This document shows, piece by piece, positions 44,135 to 53,274 of a stretch of DNA of 64,000 nucleotides. Position 1 is the stretch's first letter. Every line of letters begins with the position of its first letter. This stretch comes from Macrolepiota albuminosa (lineage: Eukaryota; Basidiomycota; Agaricomycetes; Agaricales; Agaricaceae). The position numbers and the translations under genes were made by a program. The notes under the pieces are model-generated. The model saw nothing but the letters and a program-made list of their open reading frames with translations. It was not told the DNA's origin and searched no databases. Where the stretch lies: the NCBI GenBank assembly GCA_027475525.1, contig JAMWFC010000046.1, positions 3,162,001 to 3,226,000 of the forward strand, written 5' to 3'.

Positions 44135-46337
44135 TCACGAAGGTCCAGGTGCCGGATCTACCCAAGTCCCATTGGGCCACAGAGTTGCAGGCATAGTAAA
44201 GTCCCCGGTACTATCACCCGACGTAAACTGATCATGCACAAGGTCAATCAATTCCCGCATCAAACAAATCGGCTTTGACTCACCGCAAGTCTGAAGAAAT
44301 GCGGGATCACAGGATCAAACGCTGCCAAGGAAAAATTAAGTGCAGATCCGGCATATCTCTCAACGTCATCCACGAGAAGAGAAAACCCATCCCAAGAACT
44401 AGGTAATGCATCCCAGAAGATGGTCTGATTCACAAGTGCAATCGTGGAATTGTAGTTGGTCGAGTTAGTAAGGAATGTGGGTAACAAGGAACCGGATGGT
44501 CCGTCCTCTTGTAGCTAGAGAAGTGGGTCATATCAATGTACAATATTTCAAGAAGACGTTTAAACGCTACCTCTGCCGCTGTTTGCAAGATGGAATCAAA
44601 ATCAAAGGCGGCTGCTCCATTTAGAAACATCCCAAGCAAGAACGCTTGGAGGATTGCAGACATTCTTGTGGGAAAGGCAGTACCAGGGCTGCTCCATTTA
44701 GAAACATCCCAAGCAAGAACGCTTGGAGGATTGCAGACATTCTTGTGGGAAAGGCAGTACCAGGAATAAGAGCCATAGAAATGATGTAATGGTGAATGCG
44801 AAGCTCCAGGCCTGGAAGTTGGGATATCACTAAAAGAACCAGGCCACCAATGATGTACCACTTTAGATAATGCGGAAGCCAGCCCGTTTTACGCATGACG
44901 CGCACTTGATTCAAGGCCAGGATGAAAACAACAATGACAATGACAACTAATGCTGTAATGGCGCCAGATCGTTTGGACAAGTCAGCGGCTGTGAGACGGC
45001 TGATTGGAATTTTGTCAAACGTGATGTTGTTCAAGACACCAACCCAAAAAGGTGCGAGATACCAGACTGAGGCTTCAAGGGGTGCCTTGGAGAAGGCAGG
45101 CATGGTGAAACGGAACGCTAGTCGCCAAAAGGCGTACGCTATAAACAGTGTGGGCAAGAAAGTACCAAATCCGTCACTGAGAACGGGAGGCGAAGCACGG
45201 GGTTGAGAAAACAAGGTAATATGCCAAAAACCGATACAAACAAGGCACCAGTACAGAACGATCGCTTTGGGTCGAAGGACAACGAAAAGAATCCAAGTGA
45301 TAATTACGTTGAACGCGAGCGCCGCGTCACGATTATCTGCGCAGTGTGACAGCTTGTGCGTTTTGTCAAGCCTGAAAGAGAGGGGGAAGACAGTGGGAAA
45401 CCCAATTGATGTGAGCCCGTTGCCAGTTGTAGGAAGGAAGTTTGTGAAATTTCCAACAAGCTCAACTGATGCACAGCCCCCTCTTCGATTGGATATCAGA
45501 CCCCTGAGCAAAAGATGTGAGGTTACATGTCAGAGGCTATTATTAAAAAATAACTCACTGCTGATTCGCTGCAGCGCAGATGAAGCTGTCTCCTCTGTAG
45601 GTATGCTGAGCGTCTCCACCCCCGACAATGAGAGGTACAAAAGCGACCTGCCCTCCCCCTACAGTCCTGGGATTTTGAAGGATGAGAGTGTCACATTGTG
45701 CTGGACAACGAAAGTCAAAAGTTGAACCATTGAAAGGCCCACAGAGTTCTCCGTCCAGGCCGCAACCGTTATTTGATGACCAGTATGCGGAATCACAAGT
45801 AATAAAAGAAGATGGCGGGGTGAGAAATGACTGTGCACGTGAGAAGAAGGCAAAGCTAACGATATAGGCAGCGCCAAGGACAAGAAACAGCCAGGGGTTC
45901 GTCAGAAGTCGAGTTAGGTAAAGGACTTCCGATTCAAGAAGCAGAGTTATATGCCGCCTTTGGATGTGCCAATCAATGTCTAGGACAGGGACAATGTCTG
46001 TTAATGTCTATGAGTTTGTCACAAGTTTTCCAATGAAACGCCTACAAAACGGACCTGGTAAATCAACCTTTGGCCTCGGGCCTCTCACGTACTTGAAGAT
46101 GCGCAAGAGTAAGTTCATAGTACGTGGGTGCGTTTCCGACATTTTTTTGAAAAATCGGTCTTTCTTCGTCTCACGAGTCCAAGTCGAATGTGTCTCCAAG
46201 GCGGCTTCCAGGTGAGATTCCTGTGAAAGGTCAACAAGATGCGCGGCAGTTCCTTCATCCTTGTTATCATCCAAGGAGGGCATCGTGTCCACCTTGTGCG
46301 ATGAGCTCGAGCTCGAGCTCGCACTTCCTTCAGTCAT
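44135..46337 (-). CDS. LCCL-domain multi-pass membrane protein
   Basis: A fungal LCCL-domain membrane protein. The start at 46337 gives a Ser run and a cytoplasmic N-terminus with RGPRPKVDLPGPF. The first membrane span is around 45860 (LVLGAAYIVSFAFF). The extracytoplasmic LCCL domain spans about 45540-45790, with CGLDGELCGPFNGSTFDFRC, CDTLILQNPRTVG and YRGDSFICAAA, carrying the family's cysteines. Six or more hydrophobic spans follow (VIITWILFVVLRP, CLVCIGFWHITLF, ALVVIVIVVFILAL, YIIGGLVLLVISQLPG). The C-terminus is soluble with N-glycosylation-type sites (FLTNSTNYNSTIALVNQT). It ends PAPGPS at 44135. The ligand or function of fungal members is not established. One 77-bp duplication (44610-44764) breaks the frame as assembled. 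Confidence 0.88.
44610..44764. repeat. 77-bp period exact tandem duplication (site 20)
   Basis: 44610-44687 matches 44687-44764 exactly at an offset of 77, in the LCCL gene. Collapse restores LLGMFLNGAAAFDFDSIL. This is the last such duplication seen; none was found from 44.8 to 64 kb. Confidence 0.98.
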
Positions 46338-46452
46338 GGGTAATTAAGTGTGTTGTTACGGAGGCAAAAATCATGAGATTCCAGAATGACTAAGCGATCG
46401 ACGGAAGAATAAATATAGATTACAGGATAATCGTATAAAGACTAGGATTAAT

Positions 46453-47243
46453 TCAAAGAGGTCCAACTACGGCAAAGTAAGCAGACTTCAAAGCTTCAAA
46501 GGGCGTCAAGAGCAAACTTACGGTAGTCGTAGATTAAGCGACATTCAATATCCTGTCCCTGAGGACCAGTAAATTTCACATGTCTTGTATACCTTCTCTC
46601 TCCGTCGACGATTTCGATTCCCCAGGCCTGGAGCAGAAAAGCTTGTTACAACAGCCAGATCTAGTCTAGGAGGGCGTACCTGATTAGCGATCCAGGTCGT
46701 CCCACTCTTTGGCGTGTCACTCTCAACGTAGGACTGAATAACACCATGTTCCAACGTATCCTCGGTCCAGCCATTCTTTAAAAAGTCATCGTCAAAGACA
46801 TCAACTTTCGTCCTCCTTGTTTTCCCAACTACAGCCCCAAAAAGGTGATCTTCGTTATGCCTTTCCTTCCAAACCAAAGTTCGTGTCTCAGTGGTCCCAG
46901 GAATTCCACCAGTCAAGGTTCTTTATAATTCCGTCGTCAGTAGCGTAAAAAATAGAAAGTTAAGGAGTTGTCTTACTGGTCAATATCAACGTGTTCGATA
47001 CCCTCGTCGTCCTTGTAATGCTTAACTTTGAGAGTGATGGTACCAATAGAAATCGCCTTGCGCTTGAACCAGCTTACGCCTTGCAAGCGAAGAATCTCAT
47101 CAAAACGATTATCGCTCTTGTCCTTGTTCTGAGAAGTCGAATTTAGGAGAATTGAGAAAAATGCCATCAGGAAACAGACTGATTCGCACCATGGTGTACG
47201 TTCCACTGATGTCGAGAATATTGAGAGATTCAGGCGTAGCCAT
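46453..47243 (-). CDS. Conserved fungal protein, possible lipocalin-like fold
   Basis: The start at 47243 gives MATPESLNILDISGTYTM, then introns, NKDKSDNRFDEILRLQGVSW, FKRKAISIGTITLKVKHY, DIDQ/TLTGGIPGTTETRTLVW, GWTEDTLEHGVIQSYV and AWGIEIVDGERRYTRHVKF. A final GTAAGT intron yields the end YDYLGPL at 46453. It resembles a widespread fungal family of about 190 residues with an alternating beta-strand pattern and a WFKRKA motif, suggestive of a calycin (lipocalin/fatty-acid-binding) barrel. The fold is inference; the function is unknown. The splice choice at the last exon rests on the YDYLGPL ending being the better family match than reading through. Confidence 0.75.
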
Positions 47244-47413
47244 GGTAGATGAATTGTGTGATAGTGAGACGCGTTGACGAGATAGAGTATAATATAAGTG
47301 CTATACTACAATCACATGCCAAGTGATGAGTGGTCAGCTGGGAGAAAACGACAGCTGAAATCAGTTTCCGTAGGCGCGGGAAGCTGACATCTCGTAGCGG
47401 ATGGATGACGCCG

Positions 47414-48079
47414 TCACTTGCACGAGGTCGATGAGAACAACGTGATCACTTTCCATACGGCATCTTTACCCCTTTCCCATGCTTGCGGCCCTTTAGCTTC
47501 ATCTCCGCCAAACTCAACCATGATTCCGTCCCGTTTCCATTCGCACCAGATACCGATAGACCCGGAAGAGGGTCCAGCACCTCCTCCTTTGCGATCAGGC
47601 TCGCCTAAACACTGGACAAAGTCTTTCCCAGTAGTTTGGCCGGTGATCTCGATGTGTAACGGACGCGGTGGCACTTCGCCATTCTCATCATTCACTTCTC
47701 TATCTACGTTGAGGATGAGAGGATATAGAGGGAACGACGAAAACAGAAGCTCCGCTGTCCGAGAAGATATGCCCTTGGACCTCGGACCAGACGCTTGCGG
47801 AATATTGTAGATATCAAGACTGTCCAAGATCAACTGCTCGTTGCTCAACTCAGATAGCTTAAGACCAGCCTTGGGCTTATAGCCCGATGCGGGAGTGAAG
47901 AGAAGACTGAGGCCAAGTGCGTGATAGTTGAGATAAACGACGTCTGAATACGACTTGACCTGAGGAATAGTTGGGTCTGGAGTCGAGACATGGGTTGCAA
48001 GTGTGGCAAGGTACTGAGATAGTTCTGGTGAAGACGGATTGAGCCCGAAGAGGTGTCTGACTGGGCTTTGAGTCGTCAT
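47414..48079 (-). CDS. Conserved hypothetical protein, single exon
   Basis: A 221-residue uninterrupted frame starting MTTQSPVRHLFGLNPSS and ending STSCK. No known domain was recognised. It has a central VVYLNYHALGLSLLFTP strand-like block and a later FVQCLGEPDRKGGGAGP followed by GIWCEWKRDGIMVEFGG, which looks like a structured C-terminal part. It is the only gene here of this size with no intron. It is divergent from seipin with a 124-bp gap, so the promoters probably overlap. Function unknown. Confidence 0.7.
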   Translation of the reverse strand: MTTQSPVRHLFGLNPSSPELSQYLATLATHVSTPDPTIPQVKSYSDVVYLNYHALGLSLLFTPASGYKPKAGLKLSELSNEQLILDSLDIYNIPQASGPRSKGISSRTAELLFSSFPLYPLILNVDREVNDENGEVPPRPLHIEITGQTTGKDFVQCLGEPDRKGGGAGPSSGSIGIWCEWKRDGIMVEFGGDEAKGPQAWERGKDAVWKVITLFSSTSCK

Positions 48080-48203
48080 TGTGTAGAGGTCGGTCCAGTA
48101 GAGAGAAAAAAAATCAGGTGACTAGCCTCTTTGCCATAAGTGGCACGTGGTTGAATGTCCCTCAGAGCCTCGGGGCTGCACCACATGGTCCGTTTCGCCA
48201 CAA
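48080..48203. promoter_or_regulatory. Divergent promoter between a hypothetical gene and seipin
   Basis: Opposed start codons are 124 bases apart, so both genes share this region. No specific factor site was recognised. Confidence 0.45.
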
Positions 48204-49472
48204 ATGGATAACGAGCATATTTCGACAGCTCAGGACAATACTTTTTCTGCTGCTCAAGACGATCGCGCCAACCAAGTGCTCGACAATGTACTATATGCAC
48301 CGCTGCGTCTCCTCTTCGCATTCACGACCAACCTTGCCTCTTATCTTCGTCCCTTCGCGTCCCAAATAATACCTGTATTCATCTGTATGGCTCTTATACC
48401 CTTAGTTCTTCTGCTTTCGCTGCTCTCTGGTTTCGTTGTTTGGAAAAATATTGCGGTTGGTTGGGAGTCTCCTCTGCATCTCCAGTTTGGGTAATGTCAT
48501 TTCAATGTTATTTCCCTTTTTTCTAAATTCAACCTCATGTATCATAGCGATGGCTCACCTCCATACGCATTGTCAGCCCTCCCTCTCCTTGTTCCTCAAC
48601 AGCGCTATGACGTTTCTGTACATCTGAGCATTCCTGCTGTTGAATCTAATTATGCCCTTGGAAACTTCATGACAACTTTGACACTGAGTACTACATCCAA
48701 CAAGACTTTGACCTCAGTTCGCCGTCCAGTGAGTCATCAGCAGCCTCATGTGATGCAGCCTCTTACACATCTTCAACCAAGGCAATTATATATCCTCCTA
48801 GGACACACTTTTTTCACCGAAAGCCTAGCATAATCAGTGTCATCGTCCCGATGGTATCATCGTTTCTTCCAGGCTCATCTACAATTGTCGCGCTTGTCGA
48901 AGTAGGTCGTCGTGACCAGTGGAAAAGCCTAGGCAATGGCGAAGGTCGAGAGATCAGCGTGATATCTGCCTCAATTAGAGGTTCTGTTGTTCATCATGGC
49001 ATCCGGTAGGGTTGGTACCTCCAACGAATTCTAAGCACCTGATTTTCCTCTAGCGGCCTTGTTTCCCGTTTTCCCCTAACGTCTGCTCTATTGTCGTCAG
49101 CGGCTTTCCTTGTCATTATATCAGTCATCCTGGCAGGATGCATACTACCCACTATGTTTCGTCGAGGTTCAAGAGACGAAACCAGTCTTGATGCCGAGGG
49201 AAAAGTAATGGATATGGGGATCAAATCCACATCTTCCTCGGGTTCTGACGCAGATAGAGACACCTCGTTAGGGCGTAGAGGCAAGTTGAACAGAAGCTTA
49301 AAACGGAGATCAGTGAGTCCCCTTCCACTTTGCATCCCAGATACTGAGCAATCTATTCGCCTATCATCAGAAAATCAAGGTTGAATCCATGCTGGCTACA
49401 AATACCAGGTCAAATACACTTCGTCGCCGTACGTCAAGGCCTCTAGATGAACAATCAGATTCCGATTTCTGA
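48204..49472 (+). CDS. SEI1: Seipin-like lipid-droplet assembly protein
   Basis: Seipin (yeast Sei1/Fld1, human BSCL2) is an ER membrane protein that organises lipid-droplet formation. The start at 48204 begins MDNEHISTAQDNTF. The first membrane span is near 48370-48450 (VFICMALIPLVLLLSLLSGF). The lumenal domain contains GSPPYALSALPLLVPQQRYDVSV with LSIPAVESNYALGNFM, the conserved seipin core. Later come FFHRKPSIISVI and a second span (FLVIISVILAGCILP) at about 49105. The C-terminal tail is cytoplasmic, Ser/Arg-rich and acidic, ending DEQSDSDF at 49472 after splicing of a 35-nt GTGAGT intron. Several introns. Confidence 0.88.
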
Positions 49473-50065
49473 CTGGACATCTTGTAATGAGTACCCAAAG
49501 TAAGGCACGACACATGCTAGCCTTTACTCATAATAACTCCGTGACTCACCTCAAGGATATAGTGTGTAGTTAGCAAATGTACTGTGGCTTTTCGATCGGT
49601 CACAAACAAAACAGCGCAAAAACGTCCACTTTATCCCACTAAAGCCTTGATTCATCAAGTTTTTGAATGATGAATGATCGAGGTTTCTGGCACTGCAATT
49701 GCCAGTCTCGTGTTTTCTACCATGATGTCTATTTAAGCTACTCTAAGTCAAAAGGAAGTCGCACCAGGAACTGATGAAACGCTACATCAGGAAACTACTA
49801 AGGCGAGAGAACATTGAGGGATTTTCAGCATGATTTTACATATGACTGGGTGTTTCCAGAAGGATGACTAATGTATTCTGAATCCACAGAGTAAATAACT
49901 ACGTTTGCTCAAAATTTGTGTCCCTGTTTTGTCGTCAAATGGAGCGTGTTAAATCTCTTCAGGCTGATGAGCCAAGAAATTAACAGTGTGTCCCAGTCTA
50001 TTAATCATTGGTCATATGACAAGGTTTAATGCTTCATCATATACAATGCTGCTATTGTATGATGA
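49473..50065. other. Convergent intergenic region
   Basis: About 590 bases between the 3' ends of seipin (plus) and the SH3BGR-domain gene (minus). AT-rich, no ORF or RNA gene recognised. Confidence 0.5.
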
Positions 50066-51048
50066 TCATGCACTCGCTTTGGTCTTTTCGACCCTTTCTG
50101 GAATCCTAAGCTTATCAGTTGAATCGGAGTCCCCTTTCGAAGAACTTGATGATGTTTGGACAGGCACCTCTTTTGCGTTTGCATCAACCTTCATCTCTGC
50201 CTCTGATTGTGATGTTGGTTTCGATGGAGGTCCACTCAACTCCTTCGCCAAGTCACCTGCTTCATCTCCATCAAGTCCCAATTCCGCAACGAGATTTCTG
50301 ATCTCCTCCTCGGTAACATTGACACCCTGCAGACCGTACCCTTCGAGCTCCGTGCTGATGTCAAATTCTTCTTCTTGACGCTTGTTCACGGCAATGGCCT
50401 TTTTGCCTTTGAGCGGGGAGTCGGGCGGTGGCTGAGCAAGGATCTTCCTCTTAAGATGTTCAGGGGTCATTTGCAAGGGAAGAACGGCACCAGGAACACC
50501 GATGGGTTTTGCAGGGATCACGGGCTGGTCTTCATCCTCGTGCCATACCTCATTGAGGCGCAAGAAAGAGTCTAATTCACCGCATTCAACGGCATCTTCG
50601 CTGGTTACCGGTCACCGGTGAGGTCGTGACTGTCTAACAAGAATTCACCCACAACTCAGCAAAGGTCTGGGTATGATGATCATGGATAGTTAGTGGGAGT
50701 ATCAAAATGTACGAAGGTACATACACCAGGAAACCGGTTACCAACGAGGATCCCCGGCAGCTGTTGTTTGTCTGTAATCCTCTAATATAGTCAAACTTCG
50801 CAATGAGACTATAGAACCCACCCGGTGGTGCTCTCCTCTTCCATAACCGTTTTGCAGATTCATCTGACGCTAGATCATAGGAATTGAATGGGATCTTCTT
50901 GACCTGAAGGATACGCAGTAAATACTCTAAGAGTGCTAATAAGCAATAGTGTTATGTCTCTAGATGTATGAAACTAACCCTGTCGTTGTCTCAGGGCCGG
51001 CTGAGAGGCTATTGTGGTTAAAAAGACTGAGATGGGAGGTGAAGGCAT
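50066..51048 (-). CDS. SH3BGR-domain (thioredoxin-fold) protein
   Basis: A fungal protein with an N-terminal SH3BGR-type thioredoxin-like domain. The start at 51048 gives MPSPPISVFLTTIAS, then QPALRQRQ. An intron joins EYLLRILQVKKIPFNSYDLA to SDESAKRLWKRRAPP. Later exons give DKQQLPGILVGNRFPG, TFAEFEDAVECGELDSFLRL and the tail. The tail is acidic with EELRNLVAELGLD-type helix text, ending VEKTKASA at 50066. Family function is poorly defined. The first coding exon contains the left breakpoint of the 1.34-kb duplication (51001-51005), so its first codons and promoter were copied. It is divergent from the first phosphatase gene, with 111 bases between starts. Confidence 0.85.
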
Positions 51049-51159
51049 GCCAGTGGAAGAGATGAGATGTACAAGAAACGATCTACCCCTGAGTTATTGA
51101 TTGTATCAATTTTGATCGCTCTGGAAAAAACATCCGAGTTTCCTTGCCGTCACTTATCG

Positions 51160-51854
51160 ATGTCAACTCCGAATCCCCAAATCAAAGCTCTTGTCGTCTG
51201 CTTGGGTACATGGATTTTCTGGCTGGGATCTCATACCAATTAAATGATTTTGACATGAAGGAAACATCTGCCGTTCTCCAATGGGGGAGGCAGTCTTGAG
51301 AGATATCGCCAAGAAACGCGGCATCGATATTGTTGTGGACAGTTGTGGTACTACTTCATACCATATAGGCGAGGATCCTGACTACAGGTAGGTGGTCAAC
51401 GAGCGCTGAGCGATCAAGAAGAAGGGACTTGAATGACCATGGAATCAGAACTGTTCAGGTGTGCAAGAAGGTGAGTAAACAAATTCCCATCTTGTACTCG
51501 TATGCTCAAACCCGGTCAATAAGCACAATGTCCCAATAGACTGCACGGGTCGACTGATTCAGACCTCTGACTTTACAATGTTTACCCACATTCTTGCCGC
51601 CGACGAAAATAACCTCCGGAAACTCCTGCGAATAAAACCAGAGAACTCCACAGCAGACGTTCGATTGTGGGGTTCTTACTTGGATAATAAACCCATTCCT
51701 GATCCTTACTATGGCGAAAGTGTATGTTGTACATAAATCTATTACGGTATCTCGTCAACCATTGCTTTTCCAGGAAGGATTCGAGAAGGTCTTTCAACAA
51801 TGCACGAAACTCTCAAACGCCTTCCTCGACGCGGTAGTGGGTAAAGATAATTGA
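51160..51854 (+). CDS. Low-molecular-weight protein tyrosine phosphatase, copy 1
   Basis: Low-molecular-weight PTP (yeast Ltp1, S. pombe Stp1), a cytosolic phosphotyrosine phosphatase. Spliced from five exons to 157 residues by my reading. The P-loop is Cys14-LGNIC-Arg20, formed across the first intron; the general-acid Asp is in DPYY at about residues 125-128. It shows KKRGIDIVVDSCGTTSYH, KHNVPIDCTGR and THILAADENNLRKLL. No stop or lost splice site is seen, so it looks functional. It differs from copy 2 at seven positions (61 Q/E, 76 L/T, 84 M/K, 94 N/S, 98 K/Q, 130 E/G, 132 E/D). None is catalytic, but 130 and 132 lie just after the acid loop. Confidence 0.92.
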
Positions 51855-51944
51855 ATTAATGATTGAAGGTATATAAGATGTTATTGAGACGCTGCTCTTT
51901 GATACTGTTACAGTCCTTGATGTAGAAACGATTGAAACGATTTA

Positions 51945-52348
51945 TCAATGATGAGTAGGCATATCGACAGAGGCACGGTTGCCAACCGCATCCTCAGACC
52001 TCCAAAGGCTTGTTGTGGTCTGCGATAACAAAGAGATTAAGAGTGCATTCCCTTGCTTTTAATGGGCTTGAAATACCTTGTTCTGAGTATAGAAATTGAT
52101 ACCACTGATGAAACGCAGAATATCAGTTTGTATTCGAAGGTTGATTTTAACGCCTTACCTCTTGCCGTAGAAACCAACATCGCCCAAAAAGCTTGCCTAG
52201 AACAAAACTTAGTTATTACTCGGGATAACTTGTACCTTATTGGCACTCCAAGAAAACATTGGCAATGGTACGGGGATTGGTACATTGATTCCAATTTGTC
52301 CGATGTTCACGCTGCTTTCGAACTTTCTTGCAGTGGCTTCAGACTGAG
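51945..52348 (-). pseudogene. 3' fragment of methylmalonate-semialdehyde dehydrogenase gene
   Basis: Duplicated last exons of the dehydrogenase at 53275-55774. The text runs [24 protein letters not shown], then [19 protein letters not shown] and a [27 protein letters not shown] end (in separate exons). The 5' part is cut at 52348 where copy 1 ends, so there is no start or catalytic Cys. Coding text has changed little (G to A in SGNK/SANK). Confidence 0.88.
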
Positions 52349-52398
52349 AGGCTATTGTGTTTAAAAAGACTGAGATGGGAAGTGACCGGTGAAGGCAT
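52349..52398 (-). pseudogene. 5' fragment of the SH3BGR-domain gene
   Basis: Copy 2 of the first codons of the gene at 50066-51048, cut off at 52349 where it meets the dehydrogenase fragment. An insertion near 52385 and other changes alter its frame after MPSP. Not functional. Confidence 0.8.
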
Positions 52399-52495
52399 GC
52401 CAGTGGAAGAGATGTACAAGAAACGATCTACCCCTGAGTTATTGATTGTATCATTTTGATCGCTCTGGAAGTTTCCCTACCGTCACAAACTATCG

Positions 52496-53184
52496 ATGTC
52501 AACTCCGAATCCCCAAATCAAAGCTCTTGTCGTCTGCTTGGGTACATGGATTTTCTGGCTGGGATCTCATACCAATTAAATGATTTTGACATGAAGGAAA
52601 CATCTGCCGTTCTCCAATGGGGGAGGCAGTCTTGAGAGATATCGCCAAGAAACGCGGCATCGATATTGTTGTGGACAGTTGTGGTACTACTTCATACCAT
52701 ATAGGCGAGGATCCTGACTACAGGTAGGTGTTCAATGAGCGATCAAGAAGAAGGGACTTGAATGACCATGGAATCAGAACTGTTGAGGTGTGCAAGAAGG
52801 TGAGTAAACAACTTCCCATCTTGTACTCGTATGCTCAAAACCCGGTCAATAAGCACAATGTCCCAATAGACTGCACGGGTCGAACGATTCAGACATCTGA
52901 CTTTACAAAGTTTACCCATATCCTTGCCGCCGACGAAAGTAACCTCCGGCAACTCCTGCGAATAAAACCAGAGAACTCCACAGCAGACGTTCGATTGTGG
53001 GGTTCTTACTTGGATAACAAACCTATTCCTGATCCTTACTATGGCGGAAGTGTATGTTATACATCAGTTAATTACAGTATCTCGTCAACCGTTGCTTTTC
53101 CAGGACGGATTCGAGAAGGTCTTTCAACAATGCACGAAACTCTCAAACGCCTTCCTCGACGCGGTAGTGGGTAAAGATAATTGA
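52496..53184 (+). CDS. Low-molecular-weight protein tyrosine phosphatase, copy 2
   Basis: Tandem paralogue of the gene at 51160-51854, with the same five-exon structure and the same P-loop (Cys14-LGNIC-Arg20) and acid loop (DPYYGGS). Splice sites are intact (gactacag/GTAGGT, aagaag/GTGAGT, ggaagt/GTATGT). Residues after the acid loop read GSDGFEKVF here and ESEGFEKVF in copy 1. Its promoter is the duplicated SH3BGR/PTP intergenic sequence, with a small difference just upstream of the ATG. At residues 130 and 132 the usual fungal text is closer to this copy, which may keep the ancestral form; that is from memory of the family. Confidence 0.92.
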
Positions 53185-53274
53185 ATTAATGATTGAAGGT
53201 ATATAAGATGTTATTGAGACGCTGCTCTTTGATACTGTTACAGTCCTTGATGTAGAAACGATTGAAACGATTTA

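Noticed and set aside
3685..44764. The 20 local duplications as a mobile element, minisatellite or CRISPR-like family
   Set aside because: The units share no sequence with each other, have no spacers and no terminal features, and have one constant period of 77; an assembly cause is far simpler.
46295..46325. gagctc repeat near the LCCL gene start
   Set aside because: A short run coding for a serine stretch; no sign of a regulatory repeat.
52053..52364. Plus-strand ORFs in both duplication copies (52053-52364 and 53383-53565)
   Set aside because: They lie opposite the last exons and introns of the dehydrogenase, whose minus-strand exons splice perfectly; the plus frames are by-products.
51160..53184. 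One of the two phosphatase copies as a pseudogene
   Set aside because: Both copies splice to full-length proteins with the catalytic Cys, Arg and Asp; neither has a stop or lost splice site.
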